Positions 14,983 to 23,827 of a stretch of DNA of 25,482 nt are shown here, piece by piece. The DNA comes from CAYRPN01 sp964426135 (lineage in GTDB: Bacteria; Planctomycetota; Phycisphaerae; Phycisphaerales; Phycisphaeraceae). The translations under genes were made by a program, and so were the position numbers. The notes under the pieces were generated by a model. It saw nothing but the letters and a program-made list of their open reading frames with translations. It was not told where the DNA came from and made no database searches. Location: positions 1 to 25,482 of the forward strand of contig CAYRPN010000084.1 of NCBI GenBank assembly GCA_964426135.1. The letters are read 5' to 3'. Position 1 is the first letter of the stretch. Every line of letters starts with the position of its first letter.

Positions 14983-17739
14983 ATGGGTGATCCCACTTCC
15001 AATTCCATTCGGCGGTTCTCCTCACGCCGGCAGCGGCTGGACCGCTCGTTTCTGGCTGAGCGATTGAAGGGCGCCAAGACATACGACCGCATCGCCGGCT
15101 ACTTCTGCGGCTCCATCATCGAAACCGCCGGCGAGACACTGGAGACAGTGGAAGGCGTGATCCGCGTCGTCTGCAACTCCGGGCTCGACCCGCAGGATGT
15201 CGCAACCGCCCGCGCCGCGGCGACGGCGATTCGCCAGGAGTGGTGTGCATCCAAGCCCGAGGAGATGGTTGACCAGTCCGGGGACCCTGCGAAGGAGCGG
15301 CTCTCCAGACTCCACCAGTTTCTTCGCAGTGGCAAGCTCCAGGTACGGGTACTGCCGGATCAATACTTTGGACTGGTGCATGGCAAGGCCGGCGTGATCA
15401 CGCTGGCCGATGGGTCCAAGACGGCATTCATGGGCAGTGTCAACGAGTCCAGAGCGGCATGGACGCTGAACTACGAACTGTTGTGGGAAGACCCGTCGTC
15501 CGAGGCAGTTGCATGGGTGCAGGAGGAGTTCGACGCCCTGTGGACGCATCATGCTGCGGTGCCGCTGGCTGAGTTCGTGCTGGAGGACATCGAGCGGCTG
15601 AGCAAACGCAAGCTCATCGGGTCGGTCCAGGATTGGGTAAGCAACCCGACCAAGCCGGACGAAGGGCCGGAGCCTGGTGAGGTGTTCATCGAGACGCCGG
15701 TGTACCGCCAGCAGGCTGGCCTTTGGCAGCATCAGAAGTATTTCGTCAAGCTGGCGTTCGATGCACATCTGCACACGCCCGGCGGAGCGAGATTTGTGCT
15801 CGCGGACCAGGTGGGGCTGGGAAAGACGGTGCAACTTGCAATGGCGGCGGAGTTGATGGCTCTGGTGGGGAATAAGCCGGTGCTGGTGTTGGCACCCAAG
15901 GCGCTGATCTGGCAGTGGCAGGCGGAGTTGATGGAGTTGCTCGGCACGCCGTCGGCGGTGTGGACAGGTGATCGGTGGGTCGATGAGAACGAAGTGGAAT
16001 ATCCGACCGCCGGACCGGAGGGCATCAAGCGATGCCCCCGTCTCATCGGCATCGTGCCGACATCGCGGGCGATCTTCAAGTGTGAGGACGCCGAGCACCT
16101 TCGAGCGATGAACTTTGAGTGCGTAATCGTGGACGAAGCCCACAACGCGCGGCGGCAGAATCTCGGCGAAGGACGCGACGGCGAGCGTGCCGCACCGAAC
16201 AATCTGCTGGCGTTCCTTTACGACATTTCGACCCGAACCAAGAGCATGCTGCTGGCCACGGCGACGCCGGTGCAGTTGCGGCCGATCGAGGCGTGGGATC
16301 TGCTTGATGCGCTGTCACGGGGCAGCGAGTCGGTACTGGGTGGTGCGTGGAGCCGTTGGAAGAAACCGGACGATGCGCTACCGATGGTGATGGGCCAGCA
16401 CGACCTGCCCGATGACGACCTGGACCGGTGGGAATGGGTCCGTTCCCCATTCCCGCCACGTCAGGAGCATCGGGACTTTGAGATTCTTCGTCGCTCCCTG
16501 GGAATGAACGACACACTGGTCACCGCCAGCGGCAGCGATTGGGAGCGTCTGACGAACCCCGACAAGAGCCGCGTGCGTTCGATGTTTCCCCGCTTCGTGC
16601 AGCAGCACAATCCGATCATCAGGCACATCGTTCGTCGCAGCCGCAAGTATCTGGAGGAGACGGTCGATCCGGAAACGAAAGAGCCGTACCTGAAACCCAT
16701 CCGGGTGGAGTTGCTCGGCGAGGGCGACGACGACGCCATCCGGTTGCCGCTCTACCTGAAAGAGGCCTATGAGCTGGCGGAGGCATTCTGCAAGTTGCTA
16801 AGTTCACGCATGAAAGGCGCGGGGTTCCTGCGCACGCTGTTGCTGCGCCGCGTGGGCAGCACGATCGCGGCCGGCAAGTCGACGGCACAGAAGATGCTGG
16901 CGTCGTGGAAGAACATTGACGAGATTGATCTGGGCACTGAATCGGATGATGAGGCCGATGCCCCCGTTGCGGGAATGAGCCGCACACTCAGCGAGGATGA
17001 GCGCCGGTTGCTTGACCGGTTCGTGAAGGCGTTGGACGCCAACACTGAGCGTGACCCGAAGTATGGCGTGGTTCTTGAGTACCTGAAATACAATGGATGG
17101 CTGGCACGGGGATGCATCATCTTCAGTCAGTTCTATGACTCGGTGCGGTGGCTCGCCGACCAGCTCGTTGCTGACTTGCCGGGCGAAACTATCGCGATCT
17201 ACGCGGGCTCGGGCAGGTCGGGTGTCTATCAGAACGGCGAGTTCCAAACGAGAGACCGCGAGGACATCAAGAAAGCCGTTCGCGAGGGACGGATTCGATT
17301 GCTTCTCGGTACTGATGCCGCGTCCGAAGGACTTAACCTTCAGCGGCTGGGCACACTAATCAATCTCGACCTTCCCTGGAATCCGACGCGCCTTGAACAA
17401 CGGAAAGGTCGCATCCAACGAATCGGGCAACTCAACGATACGGTCTTCATCTACAACATGAGGTATTTGGGCTCAGTCGAAGACCGCGTCCATGCACTGC
17501 TATCGGAACGGTTGCAGGGAATCTTCTCGCTCTTTGGCCAGGTTCCCGACGTTCTCGAAGACGTGTGGATCGACGTTGCGCTCGGTCAGATCGAGCACGC
17601 CAAGAAGGTCATCGATGCGGTTCCCCTTAAGCACCCGTTCGACCTTCGATATCAGGCAATTAATACCGTGGATTGGGAGTCGTGTGAACGAGTGCTCGCG
17701 CACTCAGCTAAGCAACAGGCACTCCGTCGTTCGTGGTAA
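14983..17739 (+). CDS. PLD nuclease-SNF2 helicase fusion (anti-phage type)
   Basis: 918 aa. Residues 1-200 form a single phospholipase D-like half with HxK (H133, K135 in 'LVHGKAGVI') and the downstream 'MGSVNES' (150-156). PLD proteins of this kind usually dimerise to cut DNA. Residues 240-910 are an SF2/SNF2 helicase: 'ADQVGLGKT' (Walker A, 274-282), 'VDEAH' (383-387), 'LLATATPVQ' (423-431) and 'RKGRIQRIGQ' (motif VI, from about 807). DISARM splits such activities between separate proteins (a PLD protein and helicases), whereas here they are one chain. The ATG lies 22 bp after the methylase stop with no clear ribosome site, so the exact start is uncertain. Predicted role: translocating nuclease of the cassette. 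Confidence 0.88.
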   Translation: MGDPTSNSIRRFSSRRQRLDRSFLAERLKGAKTYDRIAGYFCGSIIETAGETLETVEGVIRVVCNSGLDPQDVATARAAATAIRQEWCASKPEEMVDQSGDPAKERLSRLHQFLRSGKLQVRVLPDQYFGLVHGKAGVITLADGSKTAFMGSVNESRAAWTLNYELLWEDPSSEAVAWVQEEFDALWTHHAAVPLAEFVLEDIERLSKRKLIGSVQDWVSNPTKPDEGPEPGEVFIETPVYRQQAGLWQHQKYFVKLAFDAHLHTPGGARFVLADQVGLGKTVQLAMAAELMALVGNKPVLVLAPKALIWQWQAELMELLGTPSAVWTGDRWVDENEVEYPTAGPEGIKRCPRLIGIVPTSRAIFKCEDAEHLRAMNFECVIVDEAHNARRQNLGEGRDGERAAPNNLLAFLYDISTRTKSMLLATATPVQLRPIEAWDLLDALSRGSESVLGGAWSRWKKPDDALPMVMGQHDLPDDDLDRWEWVRSPFPPRQEHRDFEILRRSLGMNDTLVTASGSDWERLTNPDKSRVRSMFPRFVQQHNPIIRHIVRRSRKYLEETVDPETKEPYLKPIRVELLGEGDDDAIRLPLYLKEAYELAEAFCKLLSSRMKGAGFLRTLLLRRVGSTIAAGKSTAQKMLASWKNIDEIDLGTESDDEADAPVAGMSRTLSEDERRLLDRFVKALDANTERDPKYGVVLEYLKYNGWLARGCIIFSQFYDSVRWLADQLVADLPGETIAIYAGSGRSGVYQNGEFQTRDREDIKKAVREGRIRLLLGTDAASEGLNLQRLGTLINLDLPWNPTRLEQRKGRIQRIGQLNDTVFIYNMRYLGSVEDRVHALLSERLQGIFSLFGQVPDVLEDVWIDVALGQIEHAKKVIDAVPLKHPFDLRYQAINTVDWESCERVLAHSAKQQALRRSW

Positions 17740-17812
17740 CGAATGAGTTCTCCTCAATAGATGCTTCGTTGGCAACGGACTCCATTGCTTGTTACGCGCA
17801 GGAGGTATATGT

Positions 17813-19924
17813 ATGAATTGGCAAGTTGATCTAGAAGTCGTCTACGGAAGTAGCCAGCACAGTCCCGCCGTGATTAACGGTATCACGCAAGCGCTCCGGC
17901 AGGCGCAGATTAGGGGAACGTTCTACATTGGCTACCCCGTCATGGCCTCCTCTGATTCCAGCTTAACGGTGGATGCGCTGTTGGTATCGCAGACGCCGGG
18001 GTTCGTCGCTTTCCACCTTATCGAACAGGGTCAAAACTATCGGGAGTGTCAGGACCGATTGTACTACGTTCTGGAAGCGAATTTGAGCAGGCATGAGTCA
18101 CTTCGATCCGGGCGTAAGCTGGGGGTCCCCATCAACATCGTCTCGGTCTTCCCGGACGGCGAAGTCCCGGTCGACGCCAATGATGAGTACCCGGCAGCGA
18201 GTGTCGGCACCATTGCACAGGTATTGCAGAATAGTGATGGCGTACCCGACGCGATATTCTATAAAAAACTCTCGGCAGCAATTCAACGGGTTACGACAAT
18301 CAAACCAACCAAGAAGCGTGTCAATGTCGCCAAAGCTGACTCAAAGGGCGCGATATTGCGGAAGATCGAGAAAGAGATTGCCAATCTCGACCGTTGGCAG
18401 AAGACGGCGGCAATCGAGACCCCTGAAGGGCCACAACGGATCAGGGGCTTGGCCGGGTCGGGAAAAACTGTTGTGCTTGCATTGAAGGCCGCGTACCTGC
18501 ATACACAGCACCCCGACTGGAAGATTGCAGTCACGTTTCACTCGCGCTCGCTATACCAGCAGTTCAAGGACTTGATCGAGCGTTTCACCCTCGAGCATAT
18601 GGGTGACAAGCCCGATTGGCAGCAGCTCCAAATCATTCATTCCTGGGGATCGTCCGGCCAGGATGGCATCTACTCTGTCGCCTGCAGCGCAATTAATTTG
18701 CTTCCCACCAACTATCTGACAGCTAAGTCGCGGTTTGGGTCACTTAGGGCGTTCACTGGAGTCTGCAATGAACTAGCTTCCTCAGTTAAGGGCAAGGAAC
18801 TCAACATGTACGACGCTGTGCTTATCGACGAAGCACAAGACCTTCCGCCAGCATTCTTTCGGATTGTCGATGCATTAACCAAGCAACCAAAGAGAATCAT
18901 TTGGGCTTACGATGAGCTTCAAAATCTATCTGAGACTGGTATGGCGTCGCCGCCCGACCTGTTCGATCGTGAAATCACGCTGACAAACCCGCCCGATGCG
19001 CCTCACCAGGACATCATCCTCCCAGTCTGCTATCGCAACACGCCCTGGGCACTAACCTTGGCTCATGCGCTCGGCTTTGGATTGTTTCGCGAGGCGGGCG
19101 TCGTGCAGCATTTCGATGAGCCCCGGATGTGGGCAGAAATCGGGTATATGGCGGAAAGTGGGCTGTTGGACGCTGGGAAGCAGGTCACTTTGGTGCGCGC
19201 TCCAAGGTCGTACCCGCAGTTCTTTCGCGACTTGCTTACGCCTGCCGATGCGGTTGCCTCAAGCGCATTTGCGGCACGAGAGGAGCAATACGCTTGGATT
19301 GCCACCGCAATCAAACGAAATATCGAGCAAGATGAACTCGATCCAGATGACATCATGGTTGTGCTGACTGAACCGATTACGCAGAAGTCGGAGTACTATG
19401 AGCTTCGCCGCCAACTCGAGTCTCACGGGATCACGTCAAACCTGGCCGGAATCACGAATGATCGCGATGCATTCCAACAACCGGGAGCGGTAACAGTGTC
19501 GGGCATCTACCGAGCAAAGGGCAACGAAGCCCCGATGGTCTACATTGCGAATGCTGATCATTGCGCTGTCGGCCATGAATTGATTCGGCTGCGGAACATT
19601 TTGTTTACTGGCATCACCCGATCTCGTGCGTGGGTAAGAATATGCGGGGTGGGCGATCGCATGGCTACGCTTCAGAAGGAGATTGATCAGGTCGTTAGAA
19701 GCAACTTCAAACTCACATTTACTGTACCAACAGCCGAGCAACTAGAACAGATCAGGCGAATCAACCGAGATCGCACCACGCAGGAGAAAGGGCAGATTAA
19801 GAAGGCAGAAAGGAGTATTGAGGAAGTATTGGACCTTCTACGCCAGGGTGTGATCTCAGCAGAGGCGATGCCGCAGCTGCACGACCTCATCAAGGAGATG
19901 CAGAAGCGCAAGGAGGAACAATGA
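17813..19924 (+). CDS. SF1 UvrD-like helicase with nuclease-like N-terminal domain
   Basis: 703 aa from the ATG at 17813, behind AGGAGG with 7 nt spacing. Helicase motifs: Q196 in 'LDRWQKTAA', Walker A 'GLAGSGKT' (212-219), Walker B 'LIDEAQDLP' (337-345), motif IV-V-like 'VSGIYRAKGNEAPMVYI' and motif VI 'FTGITRSRAW' near 598-607. Residues 30-115 ('SSLTVDALLVSQTPGFVAFH') resemble the NERD/PD-(D/E)XK core by pattern, with Asp54 in place, but the expected ExK is replaced ('FHLIEQG'), so nuclease activity may be lost. The C-terminal 60 residues are charged and probably helical. It begins a two-gene module 73 bp after the PLD-SNF2 gene, in AT-richer sequence, and may be an independent system. Confidence 0.78.
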   Translation: MNWQVDLEVVYGSSQHSPAVINGITQALRQAQIRGTFYIGYPVMASSDSSLTVDALLVSQTPGFVAFHLIEQGQNYRECQDRLYYVLEANLSRHESLRSGRKLGVPINIVSVFPDGEVPVDANDEYPAASVGTIAQVLQNSDGVPDAIFYKKLSAAIQRVTTIKPTKKRVNVAKADSKGAILRKIEKEIANLDRWQKTAAIETPEGPQRIRGLAGSGKTVVLALKAAYLHTQHPDWKIAVTFHSRSLYQQFKDLIERFTLEHMGDKPDWQQLQIIHSWGSSGQDGIYSVACSAINLLPTNYLTAKSRFGSLRAFTGVCNELASSVKGKELNMYDAVLIDEAQDLPPAFFRIVDALTKQPKRIIWAYDELQNLSETGMASPPDLFDREITLTNPPDAPHQDIILPVCYRNTPWALTLAHALGFGLFREAGVVQHFDEPRMWAEIGYMAESGLLDAGKQVTLVRAPRSYPQFFRDLLTPADAVASSAFAAREEQYAWIATAIKRNIEQDELDPDDIMVVLTEPITQKSEYYELRRQLESHGITSNLAGITNDRDAFQQPGAVTVSGIYRAKGNEAPMVYIANADHCAVGHELIRLRNILFTGITRSRAWVRICGVGDRMATLQKEIDQVVRSNFKLTFTVPTAEQLEQIRRINRDRTTQEKGQIKKAERSIEEVLDLLRQGVISAEAMPQLHDLIKEMQKRKEEQ

Positions 19925-20598
19925 ACGCCAAACAGATCGCCCAAGTAATTGCCAACACCTGCCGCGATCTGTATGCGCTGGATGTGCTTTCCTTTCACAA
20001 TGCCCCGTGTGTTACCAACCTGGGCGGTCTCGAGCGAGTGTCTTGGCCCACAAAACGCGCGGGTGGCGCGACATCCCATCCTTTTGGAACGCTTGAGCAG
20101 TACCTGGAATGGGTGCGCGAGGGCGAGTTTACATGTCTCTTGTTCGACTTCTCGCTCATCCGAGCATCTTACGAGTGTATGGGAAATACCGTCGTGGGTC
20201 ACAGCTTGTTGTACTGGCCGTGTCCAGTCGGATTCCTCGCGGAGGTTGAGGGCTTGGACGACCTATGCGATGGGATTGAGATGTGTATTCAGTCACCGTA
20301 TGAGGCACGTGACGTCTGTAGTCTGGCGATGCGCTCGCCTATGCGCTTTGATTTCGACCCCGAAGGAGAAACTGAGGAGCATTCACTGGTGCATCTACAC
20401 ACCCAATTCGATGACACACGTATGAGTGTTCAACAAGCAATGTGCTTTCCTTCCTTTCTGAAGAAGGTAATTCGCACGTTTTATCGAGACAAGTGGGCTG
20501 TACATCCAGAAATTGAGGCATATCACGAACAAGACATAGAGCATGAGGAGGGCGAGTGTAATCCTCTGGCCCATTGTTTCCAGGTGGCGTGGCAATAG
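19921..20598 (+). CDS. DUF2290-like partner of the SF1 helicase
   Basis: 225 aa. The start uses AAGGAGG and overlaps the helicase stop as ATGA, so the pair is co-translated. Residues about 160-205 ('LVHLHTQFDDTRMSVQQAMC', 'FLKKVIRTFYRDKW') follow the DUF2290 pattern: an HLH strand, Arg, then a Pro-Ser-Phe helix ending in FY. The middle has 'LLFDFSLIRASYECMGN' and 'FDFDPEGETEEHS'. DUF2290 has no established biochemical role that I can name. The assignment rests on pattern memory and should be treated as provisional. It is acidic and cytoplasmic, with no signal or membrane segment, and is the last gene of the plus-strand run. Confidence 0.6.
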   Translation: MNAKQIAQVIANTCRDLYALDVLSFHNAPCVTNLGGLERVSWPTKRAGGATSHPFGTLEQYLEWVREGEFTCLLFDFSLIRASYECMGNTVVGHSLLYWPCPVGFLAEVEGLDDLCDGIEMCIQSPYEARDVCSLAMRSPMRFDFDPEGETEEHSLVHLHTQFDDTRMSVQQAMCFPSFLKKVIRTFYRDKWAVHPEIEAYHEQDIEHEEGECNPLAHCFQVAWQ

Positions 20599-20669
20599 TC
20601 CCATACGGTAGCTGACTATGAACGGCGGTAACGTTCCAAAGGTTGGACTCGCGGTCGGCAGTGGGTGTT

Positions 20670-21092
20670 TTAATCTAACAATGAGGGGAGGGAGGGCATG
20701 AACTGCAACTTAAGCTGCACCCAGTTAGTTCTTTGGCTACGCCAATCTACCAACTGCGTAATCGGCCGCATTACCCGCTCGCTTACCGGATCATTCCCTT
20801 GCTCCACCGTTGGAAGGTCCAGCAGTTCTTCTTGGATATCCGGAGCCAGATGCAGCAAGTTCATGATTTGCGTCATGCGCGGCTGTGTGACATGAGCTAG
20901 TGTTGCTAGCTCCGATTGGCTTGCAACCTGTCCTTCACGGAGAAACATCTCAAAACGGATCGCCAGCGCCATGAGTTTGGATACTCGCGGTATGCGACCC
21001 GCGGGTTTCGGTGGTTCCGGAGCGGGGCCTAGCACCGCAGTCTTTCGCCGCGACTTGATTGCGAAGTGAACCTGCCTTGTGACAGTTGTCAT
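20670..21092 (-). CDS. Small HTH protein encoded after the recombinase
   Basis: 140 aa. Residues about 55-95 ('ASQSELATLAHVTQPRMTQI', 'LLHLAPDIQEELLDLP') form a helix-turn-helix like the KorB/ParB DNA-binding segment ('LAP.IQE.LL.LP'). The N-terminal 40 residues are basic and Pro-rich. The start overlaps the recombinase stop as ATGA. It could be a recombination directionality or accessory factor, or a regulator of the recombinase operon; the role is inferred from position. Its end converges on the DUF2290-like gene, leaving 71 bp without a clear terminator. Confidence 0.75.
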   Translation of the reverse strand: MTTVTRQVHFAIKSRRKTAVLGPAPEPPKPAGRIPRVSKLMALAIRFEMFLREGQVASQSELATLAHVTQPRMTQIMNLLHLAPDIQEELLDLPTVEQGNDPVSERVMRPITQLVDWRSQRTNWVQLKLQFMPSLPSLLD

Positions 21093-22669
21093 GCCGCGTC
21101 CTCCACCTTGCGGTTGATCATTGAGCGGATGCTTGTTGGGCGGAAGGTGACCGATACCGTTCCGGCGCTGCCGTCATACTCCACGGTCGAAAGCAGCAGC
21201 TTGAGAAGACGGGCCTGCTCGCGCGGGATCAGACTTCCCCACAGACCATCGAAGTCCTTGAATGCCTGCCGCGCTTCCGCTGGTGTTACCGTTTCGCTCT
21301 CCATCTCGGCGATCCGCTCTGCAAGTTCGGGCAGGCGTCGGTCGGCATCGAGTAGACATCCGTGAAGGTCGGCAATGCGCGCCGTTACGTCAGTTGCTGT
21401 GCTGCCCACTGTGACGAGTGTTTGAAGAGCCTCGTGACTGCGTTTTCGCTCGGCGGCGAGATCGGCGTGGTCGCGCCGGACGCACGTCAGTTCCGCGTCG
21501 ATGGCGGCGTGGGCATCCTTGAGCACTTGGATTAGGAGGGTTTCGTCATTGGCGAGGCCGCGCACCTCGTCAACCACGACGCGTTCGATCTCGCGCGCCG
21601 GGAGGTTTCCGCACGAGCAAGCGTCGCGGCCATTCTTGATCGCGTTGATGCAACGGTAGTAGCGGTGGAACTGTCGTCCGCGCTTGCCACAGAAGGTGTG
21701 CGCCATGGCGCTGTCGCAGGTCTTGCACCTCAGCAGCCCGCGCAGAAGGGCGCCGTATTTGTTCCGCACCTCGGCACCGCCGCCGCGGCCGTTCTGTTTC
21801 AACTGATTCTGTACCTTGTCGAACAGCTCCTGATCGATGATGGCTTCATGCTCACCGTTGTGGAGCTCGTCCTTGTAGCGCATCTTGCCGGTGTAGATGG
21901 GGTTGGTCATCAGCACATACAGCGTGGCCTTGTCGAACGGCCGACCTCCGAGTTCCTTTCCCTTCTTGGTAGTGCGGCGCTTGTTTGGCCAGCAACGTCT
22001 GGCGAGCTCCTTCACCACCGGCAATAGCGACCCCTCCTGGAGATACATCCGGAAGATTTCACGGACGCGGGCGGCCTCCTTGGCATTTACCATTAGGTGC
22101 GGACTGGGGCCGTTTCGATCAACGTCGTAGCCAAGCACGGGCGCGCCGCCCGTCCATTTTCCCTTGCGGGCTTGAGCGGCGAGCTTGTCCCGAATGCGCT
22201 CGCCGATGATCTCGCGCTCGAACTGGGCGAAGCTCAGCAGGATGTTCAGCGTGAGCCGGCCCATCGAGTGCGCCGTGTTGAACTGCTGGGTGACGGAAAC
22301 GAACGATACGCCGTGGCGCTCGAAGGTCTCCATCATCCGAGCGAAATCCATCAGGGAGCGGCTCAAGCGGTCGACCTTGTAGACGACGACGCAGTCGATC
22401 TTCCCCGCGTCAATGTCGCGCAGCAGACGATCAACCGCCGGCCTTTCCATACTGCCGCCGGAAAATCCGCCATCGTCGTAGCGATCGGGCAGCACCGTCC
22501 AGCCCTCTGCCCTCTGGCTGTTGATGAATGCCTCTGCCGCCTCGCGCTGGGCGTCGAGCGAGTTGAACTCTTGGTCGAGGCCCTCTTCGCTCGACTTTCG
22601 CGTGTAGATGGCGCAGCGCGTGGCGGGCTTTGCAGGTCCGATGGCGCTTCTGGCTCTGCTTTTCCTCAT
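21089..22669 (-). CDS. Large serine recombinase (site-specific integrase/resolvase family)
   Basis: 526 aa. The N-terminal resolvase domain (about 18-165) holds the nucleophile serine in 'IYTRKSSEEG' and the conserved 'VVVYKVDRLSRSLMDF' and 'GRLTLNILLSFAQFEREIIG'. A recombinase domain follows from about 195 ('GGAPVLGYDV'), then a zinc ribbon near 320-365 ('LLRCKTCDSAMAH', 'YYRCINAIKNGRDACSCG') and a coiled-coil stretch near 395-470. This is the layout of phage and transposon large serine integrases, which join attP and attB without high-energy cofactors. It is intact and looks active. Gene order with DUF2924 upstream and an HTH protein downstream is a recurrent mobile-element operon. Confidence 0.93.
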   Translation of the reverse strand: MRKSRARSAIGPAKPATRCAIYTRKSSEEGLDQEFNSLDAQREAAEAFINSQRAEGWTVLPDRYDDGGFSGGSMERPAVDRLLRDIDAGKIDCVVVYKVDRLSRSLMDFARMMETFERHGVSFVSVTQQFNTAHSMGRLTLNILLSFAQFEREIIGERIRDKLAAQARKGKWTGGAPVLGYDVDRNGPSPHLMVNAKEAARVREIFRMYLQEGSLLPVVKELARRCWPNKRRTTKKGKELGGRPFDKATLYVLMTNPIYTGKMRYKDELHNGEHEAIIDQELFDKVQNQLKQNGRGGGAEVRNKYGALLRGLLRCKTCDSAMAHTFCGKRGRQFHRYYRCINAIKNGRDACSCGNLPAREIERVVVDEVRGLANDETLLIQVLKDAHAAIDAELTCVRRDHADLAAERKRSHEALQTLVTVGSTATDVTARIADLHGCLLDADRRLPELAERIAEMESETVTPAEARQAFKDFDGLWGSLIPREQARLLKLLLSTVEYDGSAGTVSVTFRPTSIRSMINRKVEDAA

Positions 22670-23181
22670 CGCTGCACCCCTAGGCGGAAGAAGCGGTAAC
22701 CGTTGATGTGGCTTCTGGTGATTCGCTTGGCGACAGCCGTGAGCGTGCGGTATCGGTCGCCCTCGTACTCGAAACCTTGGTCGTCCTCGAGCACGATCAC
22801 TCGATGGGTGCGGCCTTTGTATTCGCGCACGATGGCGGAGCCCGGTGCAGGAAGGCGAGTATCGGCAGGATGGCTGCCGTTGCTCTTCGATAAGGGCTTC
22901 GTCACGGTGATCGACGCTCCCGCCTGCGGTGGGCAGATCATGGTTTTGGGGGCCATGACCCGAATCTCTGCGTCATCGGCAAGCTCTGCCGCGCGCTGGC
23001 GGGCGCGTTCAGTAAGATCGCCCTCGGCGTTCGCTTGGATACGCCATGCGATCTTTCGAATGAGGTAGGCCCGATGGCGCGTCCGGCAAGGTTGGCCGTG
23101 CAGCGCGGCGTATCGCTCGGCCAATTCCCCCGTCGTCATGTGGTGCAAGGTGTCGATTGCATCATCGATGTCGGTCGTCAT
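22666..23181 (-). CDS. DUF2924 family protein
   Basis: 171 aa. 'MTTGELAERYAALHGQPCRT' and 'HRAYLIRKIAWRIQANAEGD' in the N-terminal half, then 'LPAPGSAIVREYKGRTHRVI' and 'GFEYEGDRYRTLTAVAKRIT' in the C-terminal half, match DUF2924, found almost always next to large serine recombinases. The C-terminal part resembles a small DNA-binding fold that recognises DNA through a short beta-sheet, and a role in recombination or its control is inferred. Both ends overlap neighbours as ATGA, so it is tightly coupled to the recombinase. Confidence 0.88.
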   Translation of the reverse strand: MTTDIDDAIDTLHHMTTGELAERYAALHGQPCRTRHRAYLIRKIAWRIQANAEGDLTERARQRAAELADDAEIRVMAPKTMICPPQAGASITVTKPLSKSNGSHPADTRLPAPGSAIVREYKGRTHRVIVLEDDQGFEYEGDRYRTLTAVAKRITRSHINGYRFFRLGVQR

Positions 23182-23426
23182 GCGGCTCCTTTCGCTGCGG
23201 GTTCGGAGACGCGGCCGTTAACCGGGGGCCGCGGAGCCACACTGAGCCTCGTTTTGGCCGAAAGATCAAGGGGAATCTGCGACAATTCTGGAGCCGAATG
23301 TTCGCGGGCAACGGCGCGCAGTCGATCCGCACGGACGCCCCGCAACAGGCCCTGCGCCAGGATGTTGGCGATTTCGCTCCGGCGTTCCGCCGACGTCATG
23401 GCTTCCGGATCAGAGAGAGGGAACAT
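23178..23426 (-). CDS. Small protein heading the recombinase operon
   Basis: 82 aa from the ATG at 23426, which has GGAG 8 nt upstream; alternatives are 23462 and an internal ATG at 23399 (with GGAAG). 'MTSAERRSEIANILAQGLLR' is a short helical segment repeatedly seen in small ORFs ahead of DUF2924 and recombinase genes. The remainder is Pro/Ala rich. No function is known to me. It overlaps DUF2924 as ATGA, so it is likely real and co-expressed. Confidence 0.65.
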   Translation of the reverse strand: MFPLSDPEAMTSAERRSEIANILAQGLLRGVRADRLRAVAREHSAPELSQIPLDLSAKTRLSVAPRPPVNGRVSEPAAKGAA

Positions 23427-23473
23427 GGGCGAACTCCAGGCGAGAGGAGTAGGGACAACCAACGGGTAGCCAT

Positions 23474-23500
23474 TGGTTACCTATGCGGATTCGAGGGTGC
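23474..23500 (-). promoter_or_regulatory. Bipartite shared motif, copy 2 (upstream of the recombinase operon)
   Basis: On the minus strand GCACCC, 8 nt, GCATAGGTAACCA, matching 3673-3700 with a one-base spacer difference. It ends 47 nt before the 82-aa gene start. Just beside it GGTAGCC and GGTTACC form a near-perfect inverted pair (23466-23482). Confidence 0.4.
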
Positions 23501-23545
23501 GCGCCCACGACGCGATAACCGGTGGAGAGATGTTGCAGTTTTTCG

Positions 23546-23610
23546 CTCTTCGAAGAGATTACCCGTCATGACCACGACCAGAGTCTCTGACTGGTGACCA
23601 AAGACTTTGG
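23546..23610. other. Cluster of three short perfect palindromes in a 365-bp non-coding stretch
   Basis: CTCTTCGAAGAG (23546-23557), CAGAG-T-CTCTG (23579-23589) and CCAAAG-A-CTTTGG (23598-23610) lie within 65 bp, about 120-185 bp upstream of the recombinase operon. The surrounding interval 23463-23827 has no gene I can support on either strand. Such a cluster beside a serine recombinase could be regulatory or part of an attachment region. It could also mark the edge of the element. Confidence 0.35.
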
Positions 23611-23827
23611 GCCAGAAGGGCGTCGCGGCGGTGCGCAAGAGCGTACGGGTTATCTTCCACCCGAGGCAGAGACTTGCCGCCGGAGCGTCTCGGCGACGGT
23701 TTCTGTTTACCGTGGAGCCAGCGACTTTTGACGACGACGACCGAAAGGGTTATGCACAGTGCTTGCGAATGATCAGTTTGAATCCGAATTTCGACTACGG
23801 CTCACCTTTGAGGTGTCCCCGAAATGG

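Noticed and set aside
8126..17739. Calling the cassette a DISARM system
   Set aside because: The DISARM core (DrmA helicase, DrmB DUF1998 protein and separate DrmC PLD protein) is absent; DUF499, DUF3780 and DUF1156 define a different cassette.
17740..17812. Separate promoter for the SF1 helicase pair
   Set aside because: TTGGCA with a 17-bp spacer leads to a poor -10 (TTACGC); readthrough from the cassette is equally likely.
20599..20669. Bidirectional terminator between the convergent DUF2290-like and HTH genes
   Set aside because: Only a 5-bp GAACG/CGTTC stem without a T-tract is visible; not enough to call.
3673..23500. The two copies of the 13-bp core as attL/attR of the element
   Set aside because: This would leave the RecE-Sak4-RusA genes outside the element, and both copies sit in promoter positions; a shared regulatory site is the better reading.
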